Shown here piece by piece: positions 32,641 through 46,000 of a stretch of DNA of 64,000 bases. How positions within the stretch are numbered: position 1 is the stretch's first letter; each line of letters opens with the position of its first letter. The position numbers were made by a program, and so were the translations under genes. The DNA is taken from NCBI GenBank assembly GCA_000499405.2, contig HG738138.1:4018368-4082367 (forward strand), given 5' to 3'. This stretch comes from Onchocerca volvulus. Taxonomy: Eukaryota; Nematoda; Chromadorea; Rhabditida; Onchocercidae. The notes below the pieces were generated by a model. That model saw nothing but the letters and a program-made list of their open reading frames with translations. It was not told the origin of the DNA and did no database searches.

Positions 32641-32660
32641 TTGTATACTATAGTATACAA
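32641..32660. repeat. 20-bp perfect palindrome
   Basis: TTGTATACTATAGTATACAA is identical to its reverse complement across all 20 bases. It is AT-rich and unflanked by any exon I can see. Confidence 0.85.
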
Positions 32661-33052
32661 TATATTGAAATATGGATTAGACCGAAAATGCTTCGAATTT
32701 AAAGAATTTTGTCTTCGTTCACAATAGATTTAGGTGAAAACACTTTTACTAATACCATTGCTGGTATGATTAATGTAAACTTATACGAGGTTTGACGAAA
32801 CTTTCTACAAAAATCAAAGAAAAAAAAAAAGGAAAAGCTTAGAAGATATAGGGATAAAATATATATGCTTAGACAGTAGAATTGAAGGAGAAAAAAATTT
32901 TTTAAACGGAGGAATGAGAAGAAGTAGGCGAAGGACCAAGATTGCACTCTATGTTTTGTCGCAGCAAAAAAAACCCATTTTAGCAAAGTTTGAAAAAAAA
33001 AAAAAACCTGCGCAGATCTGAACAGAAAGGAAGGAAATGGAAAAAGGAAGAA

Positions 33053-33056
<4 letters not shown>

Positions 33057-33093
<37 letters not shown>
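33057..33093. repeat. (AG)n microsatellite
   Basis: A perfect AG dinucleotide run of about 18 units. The opposite strand reads as repeated Ser-Leu in all open frames, which explains the spurious open frames across it. Confidence 0.95.
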
Positions 33094-33096
<3 letters not shown>

Positions 33097-33429
33097 TTGA
33101 CAAGATGAGACGATTTCAATTTTCTTGGTAAGAATGGGGGAGAACCTTGAAAATTCAAGCATCTATACGGTTTTTGAAGAACCCGAAGCGGAAGAGGAAT
33201 AAAAAGAAGAAAGTAAAATATAAAACATTAACAAAACAACATCTATAATATATAATATACATCGAAAGGGATTGATTGCTAATATAAGAATAGATAGGGT
33301 AGGGAAATTGAAATATTCAGAAATAAATTACAAGAAAGGTGAAGATCCAGGTAGGTAGTAGTACCAACTTATTAGATCACTAATAAACTGTATTCTGTAC
33401 TGTACTGTTGCTGCATGTGGCAGGCACAT

Positions 33430-33646
33430 TTAGAGGACTGCATTGCAATGCAATACACTCTTCAATTTTGTTGATTTCTGCAAGTGAATGCAGGTAAGGC
33501 AAAAAGGTGGAATGAATATATAGATGAAAAGTGAGAGCAAAGCCACAACTGTTATGTTAATAGTTGTTGAGGACGACATTCCATCGCTCTTCCGAAAGCT
33601 CTCTCGTTTGCTGTCGTGCTGTCCGATTGGTGACATGCCATACAAC
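33430..33646 (-). other. GC-richer coding-like patch, possible 5' exon
   Basis: In a patch noticeably GC-richer than its neighbours the minus strand reads MYGMSPIGQHDSKRESFRKS then DGMSSSTTINIT before running into hydrophobic, T-rich sequence. The polar Ser-rich opening would suit an EPS8 N-terminus, and a weak donor (AT|GTCGTC) has the phase needed to join exon 29614-29495. Two other frames are also open here, so it may simply be regulatory DNA. Confidence 0.2.
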
Positions 33647-34897
33647 GTGCATATTTATTGCACGCTTCGCTTCTGTCTGAATGTTTGTTTGATTGCGTGG
33701 ATATACATTTATTCACGCTAGATCAAATATTTTTACGCCACATAATTGTTCATTTATCATGAACATTCCTGTTTCGTATAAAGTAAGGAGTACCACGATG
33801 AATGATACTATTCTATCATTGTTCGATCTTTTAGTCTTATCAATGCAATCGATAATCTACTATGTATGTGACTTGATATAATGTTGATGGAATTGTAGAA
33901 TAAGAATCGGGTGAGATCGGACATAACCTGATAATTCCTCATTACGATAATCATGAAATGAATCCTCAAGATTAAAGAGATTTGCTGCATTCCGTACTTG
34001 AATATTTATAAAATTCAAACACTACATAACTTCGTAATCCTACTTTTGTCATCCTGATATTGGTGCAATTGATTGAAATCATCCACCTGTTACTGAAAAG
34101 GACAAATTAATGTTTTGAGTTTTGTATTCAGAAAAAGCGAAAATTTCACATGAATGCTGATAGCAAAACACAATAAGTCATAATAATAAACCTAGTCGTT
34201 GCTGGTTCTGGTTAATAAAAAAAGATTTATCAAACATTAGCAAACTTTCATATATTCCAGCCTTTTTTTTTTCGGACAAAATTTAAAAAATATAGGATAT
34301 AATAGTACGTTAAATCAAAAATGATTTCAACAGCTTTATTTAAGAGAAAATAATTTACAAATTCTTTAGGGAATTTTAAAATAGATGAAGATTCGTTAAA
34401 TGTTTCTTCCAAAAATTATGATGACTAGTAAATTTCCCGAAGTCGGACACACATGGCATTAATCCCAGCACCAAAAGATTGTCTTTCGTATATTTACGAA
34501 ATTATTTAACAGACACATTTCTTCTTACTGGATAATTTTGCTTTTCATTTTCATCTGTCTTAAAACTTACCTTCCTTTCCTGGCTTTTCTTACAAGTACT
34601 AAATCTTACTGAATTTCTAAAAAATTTTACAAAATAACATAGGACCTTAAAAATCTCTTAACTGAACTTAAGGAATCTCATAATTAAAACACAAAAACTA
34701 TTTTCGATAAAATCAATGACTGACGATGGACGGTTGACAACTAAGGAAATGTTTAATGGGAAGCACTCCAATCCTTCACTGAACCAATTAAAATAGGTGT
34801 CCGAATATCGTGACACTATCACATCACATCATATGCACACAACTACACAACAAATCACATACCTTGAATGCATGTATAAATAGAAATTAGTAAAATA

Positions 34898-34899
<2 letters not shown>

Positions 34900-34931
<32 letters not shown>
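34900..34931. repeat. (AT)n microsatellite
   Basis: A perfect AT dinucleotide run of about 16 units in non-coding sequence. Confidence 0.95.
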
Positions 34932-34934
<3 letters not shown>

Positions 34935-37900
34935 GAATTGCGATTTTCGCACTATTGAAATTTGTTGATGAAATCGTAAGATGTTCTTAGATAAATGTGA
35001 TTTTATTATACATTACTTTAATGGACACTTTTTGCTTTATATGTTTTTGCTAATAACTTATTACTTTTTTTTATTTAAATTCAAATTAGATCAGCATAAA
35101 ATACTGGTAAGATCTAGCAACATCAACGATTCGGCGAAATGCTAACAAACAACGCAGTGGTGGTTGAAGTTTTGCTAATAAAACGACAGCCTTGAAGATA
35201 TGTGGTGACCAGTCATTGGAAATTGACAACAAAACGGGAAATCATTGAGTTCATCCTCTTAGAATAAGAGAAGACAACACTGCAAAACGTTTTTTTTTTT
35301 TTTTTCTTCAATTTCCAGTCAACTCATGAGGTGTCTCCAACTATCTGAGCTTCTTCACCTTTCATGTTTGTTTCGAATGCCGAATGACGATGAGTTCTTG
35401 GATAATTTGTAGTTTTATGCAACAACAACGAAATTTTCTCGATTGTTATGTGCGAAGAAAGATAGATTGCATATTATGACCAGTGACAATCATCTCAATT
35501 TCTGGATCGATAATCTTTGAAGCCGATTTTCCAAAAAAAAAAATCGTAGTCACTGTTTCCTCCTCTCATGGCGCCAGAGTTTTCCGAATCCAAATCAAGA
35601 AATTCCGACTCAGCAATCAAAGGCGATGCACTAAAAAGTACAGTGCTTCAATTGGCCAGAATAGGTCTAATCATTTTCCACGGAAACTCTGATCATGTTG
35701 GGCATCCAATGCTTTAAACACTGAACGAATTGAATCACACAATATCTGCTACATTCTCTGATATCCCGCGAACCAACTACCATTCAATTATTTCGACGAT
35801 TTTCTGCAAAGTGGTTGTTGTGGCATTAATGATGACCCGAAAGGAAGAATTTCTATGCTACAGGAATAAACTTATTTCTTATTGACAGACAAAGGGTTAT
35901 GACAGTAATAATGGACACAATTACACTGACAATAATAATGAAAACGATCTATGATGACAGTATTAAGATGTAATATTGATGGCATCATTGTTGGCAGTGA
36001 ATATTTGTAGAAGTGATATTAAGATAATGTTGATATTTGAAGGATAGCAGCATTATAACCAGCTCGATCTTTCAGATTTACTTTTCTTGAAGCAAACACT
36101 TGACAAGAAAGCAAGAAAGCCCACTTTGAATTACTACGTAAACAGCAAATAAGTAGAGGAATGCTAATTGAAAAACTTCGTTTTTTCAAAAAGATTAACG
36201 AGAATTTTTATATTATATAAAATTCATTTGCGTCAGTCAATTTCATTCAACTTGCCAGAAAATCCATATTAAAAATATTTTAGTTCAGTTACATTTTGAG
36301 CAAATAGAAGTTATATTATGCCGCTTTAAAAAAATCGAATCAATGATTGCCTAATCATGGAAAGTAGTATAGTCGAATTAATAATAGTGAGAAAGGCCCA
36401 TTTGTAAAGATGTAAATGTTTTACGATAAGTCCCCTAAAAGTTCAAGGTAAAATGTCAAGGTCAGTCCAATGCAGACCGTAATTTATCTGCATCTTCATG
36501 ATGAATTCCAAAATTCATTGGGTTATATTATGATCCGTCTCCCAGCAGCGCAAGCAATGTACTGAGGATCATATAATTTTGGCAATACTGAAATTACGTT
36601 CTATCATTCAATAAAATTTGCAGATCTTTGCAGATCAATCAAAAACTTGAAGATTAATTGTTAAGTAAATGCACTCAAATAGTGATCCTTAATGTGATGA
36701 ATATTAACTGATCCTAAGCAATTGAAGGAATAATATTAGCAAAGCGACGATAATTAGTATATTGGTCAATGAGATCGTTAAAGTAAAACTGTTTAAAGTT
36801 AGCCTGAGCTTTTATTCCATGGATTTTGCCAAACAATTTCATTATAAAGAAAATTATGTTGTGATTCTTAGCACAGAGCTTGGCTACAGATGGCAAGATT
36901 TAGTGAAGAGCAAATAGCAGTTGATGTTGGAGTGTAATGAAAATGGAGCATTTTTAAGCAAAAAGAGATGCAAGAATTTTTATTTCTAGAATAAAAATGT
37001 CTCGATTACTTCAATAGAAACAGTCATAAAACGAGGACAGTCATTGAAAATACTGAGGCTAAATGTTCCCCTACTTTTGCACATAACACAGCATCTCGCA
37101 CACATGCACTCACGTCGCATGCCGTCGCACACATAGATAGATACATGAACACATACGCGCACAAACGGATACGTACAGAATGCTCCGAAGTCAATGAAGG
37201 TGATTGGACCATGCAAATGAGATCATTGTCATCTAAATGCACAAAACGATCGCTGTAAACTCACATAACTCTTCACTTCCTGCGATCATTGTCCAATCCG
37301 GAACGCGATCATCGCATAGATAGCGAACATCAACAAGAATGATGTTAAAAAATGCCGCTAAATGCGAGGTGATAGTTACAATTCATCTACTAGTTCAAAC
37401 AGCAGTTTCATTCTTTAGCATAAACAGTAAAAGTGAGAAAGTTTTTGATTTTGTCGTTGAATGTTAACTTTCATTTTTTTTTTGAATTCCTCTATTCAAG
37501 TCTCATTTTCTTTCTTGTTCCCTATAACAGTATTCAAAAGATATCCAGCAGCAGAACTAAATATTAAATGAATCATTAGCATCATGCGTTCCTTTTTGAA
37601 CATATTTCTGAGTTCCTGTATTTATGTTGGTTGGATAGATTACTTTTGCAAGAAAATTATCTAATTAATAAAAGCATGTTTTCTGATAAATGAAAGCATT
37701 CGCATGGCCCAAAGGAATCGGAAGAAGTTACGATTTTCAGCAAAAAAAAGCTATTGAAAAGAAATCTTTTCAGCTATTTTCTGGCTATGATATTGATCGA
37801 AAATTTTACTTTCCAAAGTCAGTCTTAAATTGAAAATATCTCTCGTATGCGAATATATGCAATACTGTTTTTTGCTTCAGAAGCCTTAGAAATTTAAAAC

Positions 37901-38179
37901 ATTTTGAAGTGCACGATACAACGGAAGATTCTTATTCTTATTCTTATTCTATCCAAATTTCAGCAGTGATTATAATTCCTAAAAGATTATGTATTTTGGA
38001 CATTGATTTTATTTTTATTTTTATTTTTTTTTTTACCAAATAATTGAAATTGAATAAATTTGAAGTGCAAGACGATTTCTTGGGTGACTATTTGTGCACA
38101 TCATGGCATGAAAATCCATAAATTTTGTTCAAGAACAATATTATCACCATCATCCATAGTAGTATAATAATAATAAGGT

Positions 38180-38377
38180 GACGTTGCGAGAGCGCAACAG
38201 TAAAAATTGTTGACAGAGGAGGTGAAAACACGATTTGTCCGAGCGGCGGTGAGCGGTGGAATCAGAAGGATGCGAAGATGGAAGGAAGTGACTACAAAGT
38301 GTGCGCAATACAAGACGACGTGCAAACGAGAGAAATATTCAGAATAACTGGGTCGCTGCACATTACAAACACAACAC

Positions 38378-38400
<23 letters not shown>
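38180..38400. promoter_or_regulatory. GC-richer island, possible promoter/5' UTR
   Basis: About 200 bases that are clearly GC-richer than the flanks, followed by a (CA)n run at 38372-38411. The minus strand is pyrimidine-rich and reaches an ATG at about 38161 (MDDGDNIVLEQ). The plus strand is open in one frame (ICPSGGERWNQKDAKMEGSD). Composition suggests a promoter or 5' exon. Neither strand shows convincing splice sites. Confidence 0.25.

Positions 38401-38411
<11 letters not shown>
38372..38411. repeat. (CA)n microsatellite
   Basis: A CA dinucleotide run with an imperfect left end (AACACAACACAACACACA). The minus-strand Val-Cys open frame over it is an artefact of the repeat. Confidence 0.9.
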
Positions 38412-38412
<1 letters not shown>

Positions 38413-41400
38413 CGCGTACTATCAAATTAATTCTTTCCTGAATGTCCGCATTTGAACATTCATTCATTCGAAGAAGTTAACAATCCACATGTAAGATGTA
38501 CATATATTTTAGACTATCGTCACGGGACTGCATCTTCTCATAATAATTAATTATATATGTGGACAGTTATAATGACAATGAACAACTTCAACGAAATTCA
38601 CAACTGTTCATCTTGATGAGCATGCATGTGCGTGCATGCATGCGCACACTTAGTTCGAGCATTCAGCATGCTACTGAGGTTAAATATGTCACGATACAGA
38701 TGCTCTACTTATCATATAAGGGCTAGTTTAAAATATCGGACATTGTGAGAAAAACATTTTTATAGCTTAATTTAATAACTATCATATGTAATAGAAATTA
38801 TACATCAAGGAAAGAAACATTCTTTCAGGTTCGTTCACATTGTTTATAGTTTTGAAGAAGACAAAATATAAGCGGGACAGGGATTTTGAGAAAAGAGAAA
38901 TTGAAATATTCGTGGCATTCTTTGAACTTTTCATCCCATCTATCGGTTTACAGATTGCTAACCGAATTACAACATGACTACCTTCAAATTTCGAATCTTA
39001 CATTTAAATCTACAGAAATACGAAAAAGGAAAAAAAAAAAGGTAAAAAATAATGAGCAATTAGTTTCATCTACAATGAGCAATGCAACCATTCAAGGAAT
39101 GCGGCATAGAAAATGTCGCACGAACGATTAAAACTGTCAAATGTGATGCTTTCTTGGATCTTATCAAGAGCAGATTATACGCCAAAAACAGAAAACTAAT
39201 ATTGAAGAGAAACATATCAAAAAAATAATATGCGAGTTGCAAAAAATGATTAGCAATAGAAAAAAATTTAAAGGAATTAAATTTAAAACTTTTATTCCTA
39301 ATATTGCGAAAGTGATGTAAAAGTATTTGAAATAGAAATCTGCTAATGATGTTATTTTTCAGAATGTTCTTCAAGAATTCCATTCAAATGGATAGTCACA
39401 AACATGTTTGTTTTTTACATGTATATCACAAATAACTTCATCCAATTTTACTTCTTTTCCATAGCAGAAAATTAATGAAAATCGACCAGCACTTCTTTAT
39501 ATCTTTTTCCTATCAGTAATTCCAACGTTTTTTGAATATTTTTCTCAAATTTCATTGAAATGATGTTGGCAAGATTTTTAGTCGATTAGAAAGTGAAAAT
39601 AAAAAACAACATGGCTTAACTAAAAATACTAAAAACATATTAATGGAAAAGCAATTCTGTCCGCTGATTTGGATAAAATTAATTTCCAGAGGAAGTTCGA
39701 TTAAACTTAAGACACAATTTCAAAACTTCCAGTCTCACTGTCCACTCAGTTTTATGTCTTCCAGTTTACTGATAAAAAAAACATGGACTCTAAATGATTT
39801 TGAGAAGGGTTCATGACTTTAGTGCCGAAAATCTGTTCATTAGAATCTATTGCCGATCAGTAAGGAATACGAACCAGTGAAGGATTTCTTAACTTTGACC
39901 ACATTTGCCGCATTATTTTAATGATAAGGGTGACAAAAACATGTTTACTTAAATCTTCATAGATTTATTGCAAGAGTGAAAAATAGCTATAAGAAAGAGA
40001 TTGTTCTAAACGTTCGAAAAGTAAAATTCTATGAAAAAAGCAAGCCACTCGAGAACCTAACGAATCAGTGCTGGAAAACTTTTGCTCGAAATGTAGTACA
40101 GTTGATCCTCACAGTGACAACATATGAATATCATTCTCAGGTAGGGTTTCCTCATGAAGCGATAAATCAGGATTAGAGAAGAGATTATGGGAAACAAATA
40201 AAAATCAACAATAATACTAAAAATGATCCGTTTGCGACCATTCAATCTTTGTAAATCTCCATTTTATCGCAGTTAATTTACCTGTAACAGGAAAACTTAT
40301 CAAATTGCAATTTTATTTTTCTACGATTTAATTGCACTTTGCTTTTGATTCTTTTAATTTTGTTTTTTTATCATGCAGTTTCATTTCGACTGCATTTAAA
40401 AAATATGCAAATTTGAAAGAAATATTTTTTGCATAAAATGGAGAAGTAAGAAATTTCAATTCAAAGAATAGAGTAGTATTGCTTTTCGTGAACAAAGATC
40501 GAACAATAAATTAAAATATTTAGGAAAAGACAATTTTCGAACATCTTTTGCTAAAAATGAATCCATCCTATATGTGATGGAAAGTAAATTCAGATTACGG
40601 AAAATAGATGACTAATCTGCTATTCATTTCTGTTTATGCGCTTAAACAACTTATGTACACACTGATCCCAACCCTAAAAGGTATGCGAAATTTACCTTTT
40701 TTCCTCCTATCTCAGCCACATCTTACCATTAACCTTCATATATTTGTTTACTTAATGCACGAGATTGAAAAGTGAAAAGCTTTCAACAGGCTCTTTCATA
40801 ACTTTCTCTACACTTTTCCTATGAATCAGCTCTTGGCCTAATCGTTTCAAGAACTATCCCATCCTTCAGCTAATAAGAGTAGAATCAACAATGCGCCTTA
40901 TCGCTTTAATTTCAAAATTTTAAAAAATGTTCGAGATGGTTGCATTTGGAGGAAGCAGTTATGATTAATTGTTTGCTAAAGCGCTGATGAATAACGCTTA
41001 CCAAAATGGCAACCAAAAATTATTCAACATGATAAGGGAGGAATCTTGAAACGAAATAAAAGTTGAGGTAATTGAACATGATACTTTCACCCATCAAACT
41101 CAAAATGATTATAATGAATTTACAGCTTATTGCTGTGTCCTGAATACGTTATGCAAGTTTCTTCATGAGGATGCAGAATTCTACAGCGACTTTTAATTCG
41201 CTGTTGTTACATATGTATGAAATCAGTTCCCCATTCTTTTTTAATTTAAATAATCCAAAGTCGATGTTTTCAAAAATAATTTCAAATTTTCTCAGAAAAT
41301 TCGAAATGAACTATTTTTGAATGTTATGAAAAACAATGATTCATACCGCGAAAGAATTATATTTGTATTTTGCTCTCAAGAAAAACAAAATTGATAAGAA

Positions 41401-42525
41401 TGGAAGGTCAGATTTTTACGATTTGTTAATTGTAACAACTTTTTTACTCATATTTCAAGATGTTATGATAAAAAAAACCGGACCTGATTATAGTATGAAG
41501 TAACTCTCATCTTAACTGTCTAGTATGCCACAGAATCGCTCAGGAAAATTAAAAAGCCAAGAAAACAGATTAAAACTATCTTTCCAGTCTTATCAAAAAC
41601 TTAGTCTTCCTAGAAATGTATGCCAACCTTAAGATACATCAGAAGAAATACGGGAAAAACTGATACATCGATACTCTAAATGTCAGCCTTCAAACTTTTC
41701 TATTCAAATCTGTCGGTATTTCAGATCCTTCATTTTCATCACCAATACAAAGCATACCTGTCTTGTTGTTCTAAGCTTATAGGATACCCGATCAGTATTT
41801 AACAACATTACTGATTTGATTACTATCATTCCACCATCGGATATCAAGAAATTGGAAGAAAATGAAAAAGAAGTTTGATCATTTTTCAAAAAGATCATAA
41901 CGAATGCTGTAAGATTCTAAATATTTTGATGATCAACATTCGCAATACTGATCGGTGATCTATTTTGTATAACTACGTCAGACATGAAATATTTCAAAAT
42001 ATGAGCACTAATAGACCATTAATAAATTAGATTCATAGTATTGCAAATAGGAAAGTTAGAATGTACTGAGACAGAAATGATGAAAGAAGCTTTCCACAGA
42101 TTCCACAGAATTTTTTTTTTCTCTTCAAAATCAAATATATATGGATAGTTGCATAGATTGATTATTTGAAATTTGATAAAGAAATCACATAAATAATCTA
42201 AAATAATCGATTGATTTATGAAATTTAGGAAAAGAGTTGACCATAGAAGATTGAGGATAAACAATCATTGTGGGTAAGGTTATCCTGATCGACGATGGAA
42301 AAATAATTCCGATCAGAGTAAAATGCAAGAAAAATCCGGTCAAAGGTCTGTCTTCGACATTTTGGCGTCGTAGTAAATGTGACGGTGATTGTTGTACTGT
42401 CGCATCATCTCATCCTACTCTATTCTCTTCTCTCCGTTGTCCCTCCTTGAATGAAGATGATTATAACCTTCCTCGTCTTCGCTTGCTTTGCAATACTCGT
42501 TTCCCTTTGCCAATATCACCTGTGT

Positions 42526-42561
42526 CATCACCTGTGTCACCACCTGTGTCACCATCGCTCT
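42526..42561. repeat. 12-bp tandem repeat, 3 copies
   Basis: TCACCTGTGTCA, TCACCTGTGTCA, CCACCTGTGTCA in tandem. It reads as SPVSSPVSPPVSP on one strand and TQVVTQVMTQV on the other. Confidence 0.85.
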
Positions 42562-42723
42562 ACATACTTTACGCTGCAAGCACATCTCGTGCACACAAAT
42601 CTCTATTCGACTGCAGCGTACTCTCTCCTTCAAATAGCGTTTTGATCGAACTGACTGGCTATCGAGCTAAATCATCATCATTTCATTGCATAGACAAATA
42701 TATTTAACGGTGTTTTAATTTGC

Positions 42724-43014
42724 TTGGCATCCGACATTTTAAGAAAGCATTCTAATCGAGAAGATAAGCACAGTATCGTCTTCTCAGGGAAGTCAGAACT
42801 CATTTCTCGAGAACTCCCGAGAATGAAGCATTCTAACAGCGAAACTAAGCACAGTAACGTCTTCTCAAGAACGCGACCCATTTCTCAAGAAATCTCGGAA
42901 ACGGAGCATTATAATCGAGAAACTAGATACAGTATTGTCTTCTCAAGGATCACAACCGATTTGTCAAGAAATCTCGGGAATGAAGAATTGTGCTGTCTTT
43001 GTCGTAGTAGTTAG
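42724..43014 (+). repeat. Tandem repeat of about 79 bp with open reading frame
   Basis: Three diverged copies start at 42745, 42826 and 42904 (spacings 81 and 78 bp, both multiples of 3) and a fourth decayed start is at about 42983. One plus-strand frame of 96 residues stays open across all copies: KHSNREDKHSIVFSGKSEL, then KHSNSETKHSNVFSRTRPI, then EHYNRETRYSIVFSRITTD. The first codon is an alternative start (TTG), not ATG, and no splice sites were recognised. It could be a repeat exon of an unknown gene or a non-coding minisatellite. The copies also contain short palindromes such as TTCTCGAGAA. Confidence 0.6.
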
Positions 43015-46000
43015 CACGAATTGCAGCACAATTAATGTAATAGATAGAGGAGGATAGATATTCGACGACATAGTTTATGAATCTCGTTTTCTTTTTTAAT
43101 TTACGAATTCGATTAAATGTTATTTTCTTGTTCTTTTTACTTTGTACAACTTTCCTTCTCTCCGTTTATTCTGACAATTAATTGCATTTTTTAAAAATTC
43201 TCATCTTCACTGAACCATAAAAAAGAGCATAAAATGCATTAATTTTAACAAAATAAATAACGATTTAGCTCTGGATGTACATGGGATTAGATGAAAAAAT
43301 GCAGTTGAAATAAAACTTGATTTTAATTCCATTCCAATTTCACATTTTGCCATTTAATTTACATATTTCAGAAGGAAATTCTTTTTTTTGTTACAGATGA
43401 AATTTCTGATTAACATTATATTTTGCAATGTGAATTACTCAGAAATAACAATAATGGAAATCCAAAATGGTCATGGGTATCAGAAAATTGAAAACTTTAA
43501 CAATGTTGAAAATCAATTTTAGCTTTACACCGATTCAGAAGTTCAACAGTCGCCTATCTCAATCATTATCAAATGATGTGAATGAATCCTTAAATTTCTA
43601 GCACTTCTGATCTTGTCCAAAAGAACAACGAATCAGAAAGAAATTCAAAACAAAATCACATTCTTTAAGAATCGATGAGATTTACATATATTGAATTTGC
43701 ATTTTTGTGGTTTATCAGAAAAAACGAAGAAAAAATGAAAAAAAAAATTAAGTATATTTCATAACATTTTTCACATTTTCCTTGCTTATATATTTTCTCC
43801 GCTTTCTACTTTTAATTTATGAATGAGAACACTAGTGAAACAGAAGACAATTAATATAAATTAATACTTTCTAGAATATTGAATGATTAATTGAAAGTGT
43901 CACTTATTAATCATTTTGTGGAGAATTTGATTTCTCGAATTCAAAGTGTTATATAACGAAGAAATAAAGCTGGATTGCAGTTTGATCTTGTTTAGTGCAT
44001 AAATAAATCACCTTCCTATCATATTCATCATTATGTCTTCCATTGAATAGTTTGAATAAAACTTCGTTAAATAACCAAAATGCTTTTGATTTCAAAAATA
44101 GAATTCAATTCCTTGGCATTTTTATTCATTCATTTGTGTTCTATTGTGTCTATGAAGCAAAAGTGCACTTAAAAGCAAAAGATGACATTGTTAAAATTTA
44201 GTGAATAAGGTGCGCTAATTTTAAGAGTCAGAGTAGTTCGTTTTAAATTTCTTATCAAAATCCTATGTATATATTGCCCAACGATTACTGTCACTTGAAA
44301 TTGTCTCAAGAAAAGAAATTTCGACAGCACTCTGAAAATTTAAGTGGAATAATCCATAAATATTTTGCCATCAATTAAAGCCACATTCATTCCTGTCTGT
44401 CGATATAATTCATTAGGTTTTATTGGATAAGTTGTATTAATTGTTCATTGAAGTAGCTTCTCTGGCAGAGACATGGCCAATCTTCATGTATCACTACGTT
44501 TGGAGATCAGCACTAGTTATTTACATTATTATTGAATTGTTTTCCAATATGATTTATAATCATTGATCACAATCTTTTAAATAGCATTGTCAAAATTATG
44601 TCATTTTAGAATCGCATTTTATAAACAGCGAAGAAACGAATTTGAAATTAAAATTTAAACCATTTAAACTTTTTGCTAATGGAGGTTCAGCTAACATTCA
44701 TCAAGAACCAGTTGATTTAATTCTAATTCAAAAAATTTTTCACCCTTAGATCCAAATTGTTTTGAAAATTGAGATGATTATATTCTACAACTGGTTGTCA
44801 TTACTGTGAACAGCATTATGAATATCAGACGTTTTGTATATATCATTTGATTTTTTTAATATTAATTTTTAAAATCACAAATTAATTTTATCAATATTCA
44901 AATTAGTGAACTAGGAGTCGTTACAATAAGCAGCGATTTAAATGTAATATAATAGCGCATTGAAGTATGACTGAATTATCATCTCAAATAATCCAGATTT
45001 GTTAAAAATTCCTTATTTGCTTGACACTGTTAAAAAATTTGGCGGTACAAATTTATCAGTGGCGATGAGTGTGAAACAAGATAAAGCATTATTGTTTTAG
45101 AAAAAAAAGCAAATAAAAAATGCCAAGTAAATAATGAAGTTAATGTTTATGCTTGTGCATGTGAGAGAGAATATATGTGCAATTATATAAGCGTGATAAG
45201 CTTGATAATTTATCGCATTTCTATCCGTTTATAGACTTCTGTGAATTTTCTGGTTTTACTGAAACCTTTGAAACTATTGATTCATCTTTTTCTTTTTTCT
45301 TTTTTTTTTTTTTTCTAACACCTCTCTAGAAAAGATTTTGTTTTTCATTCCCTTACTTTACCTAATAAAACAATTAAATGATTGGCCAAAAAATTACGCT
45401 TGGAACACCAGATAGTCATCATTTTTCCTTGATCTTCTTTTTTTTCCTGTTAATTGATTTTTTGAAGACATGCTATTAGTTGTTAAATTAATTGTCTTCC
45501 GGTTTTAATTTAATCATCAGAACCCTGGCTACTGTTTTTTCTTTTTGTTAAGACCATAGAATTTCATTTTTTTTTTTAAATTATCAATACGATGCCAAGA
45601 TGGAACTGTCGTCATTCGCTTTCATTTTCAAATTATCGACTTAAGCACACTATTTCTTTTGATGCTGATCGGATCTCACTTGTTTTTATGGATTTTATTT
45701 CCTACAAAGTTAGAATCATATATTACATAAAGAATTCGAGATTTTTTAAACCAACAAATGGATAAATGTTTGAACTTTTATGAATATAAGTAATAGCAGG
45801 AGGCGAAAGCATAAATTGGCATCTCCAACTGTTCCGGAGACAATTCTTAATAATTATTTTTATGACCGTTGTATAAATTTAGGAAATTTCAGTCCTGTGA
45901 TTTTCAACTGATTTAGCTTAAATAAATGAAAAAAAATGAAATTGTTTTGCTGCACTTTGAGCAAAATTTAATACTAAAGCAAGCAAACGAAGTTTCATCA

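Larger units (their letters stand above)
29615..42525. other. Gene-poor stretch upstream of eps-8
   Basis: No confident exon. It holds (AG)n at 33057, (AT)n at 34900, (CA)n at 38372, a 20-bp palindrome at 32641 and GC-richer patches at about 33540-33690, 37080-37320 and 38180-38400. Any missing 5' eps-8 exons and its promoter should lie here on the minus strand. An isolated plus-strand ATG frame at 31459 (MVDETPILPQSDIQ) runs into a strong donor GTGAGT, but I found no in-phase partner exon. Confidence 0.5.

Noticed and set aside
32699..33162. Minus-strand open frames up to 134 residues rich in Ser-Leu
   Set aside because: They are the translation of the (AG)n microsatellite and flanking purine-rich DNA in several frames at once; no splice context.
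38101..38412. Minus-strand 103-residue frame starting with Val-Cys repeats
   Set aside because: The start is the (CA)n repeat; only the GC-richer part after it is of interest and is reported separately.
42270..42707. Longest uninterrupted frame in the window (145 residues, plus strand)
   Set aside because: It begins at GTG rather than ATG, spans a 12-bp tandem repeat, and the minus strand is open too. Composition is unlike a conserved domain and there are no splice partners.
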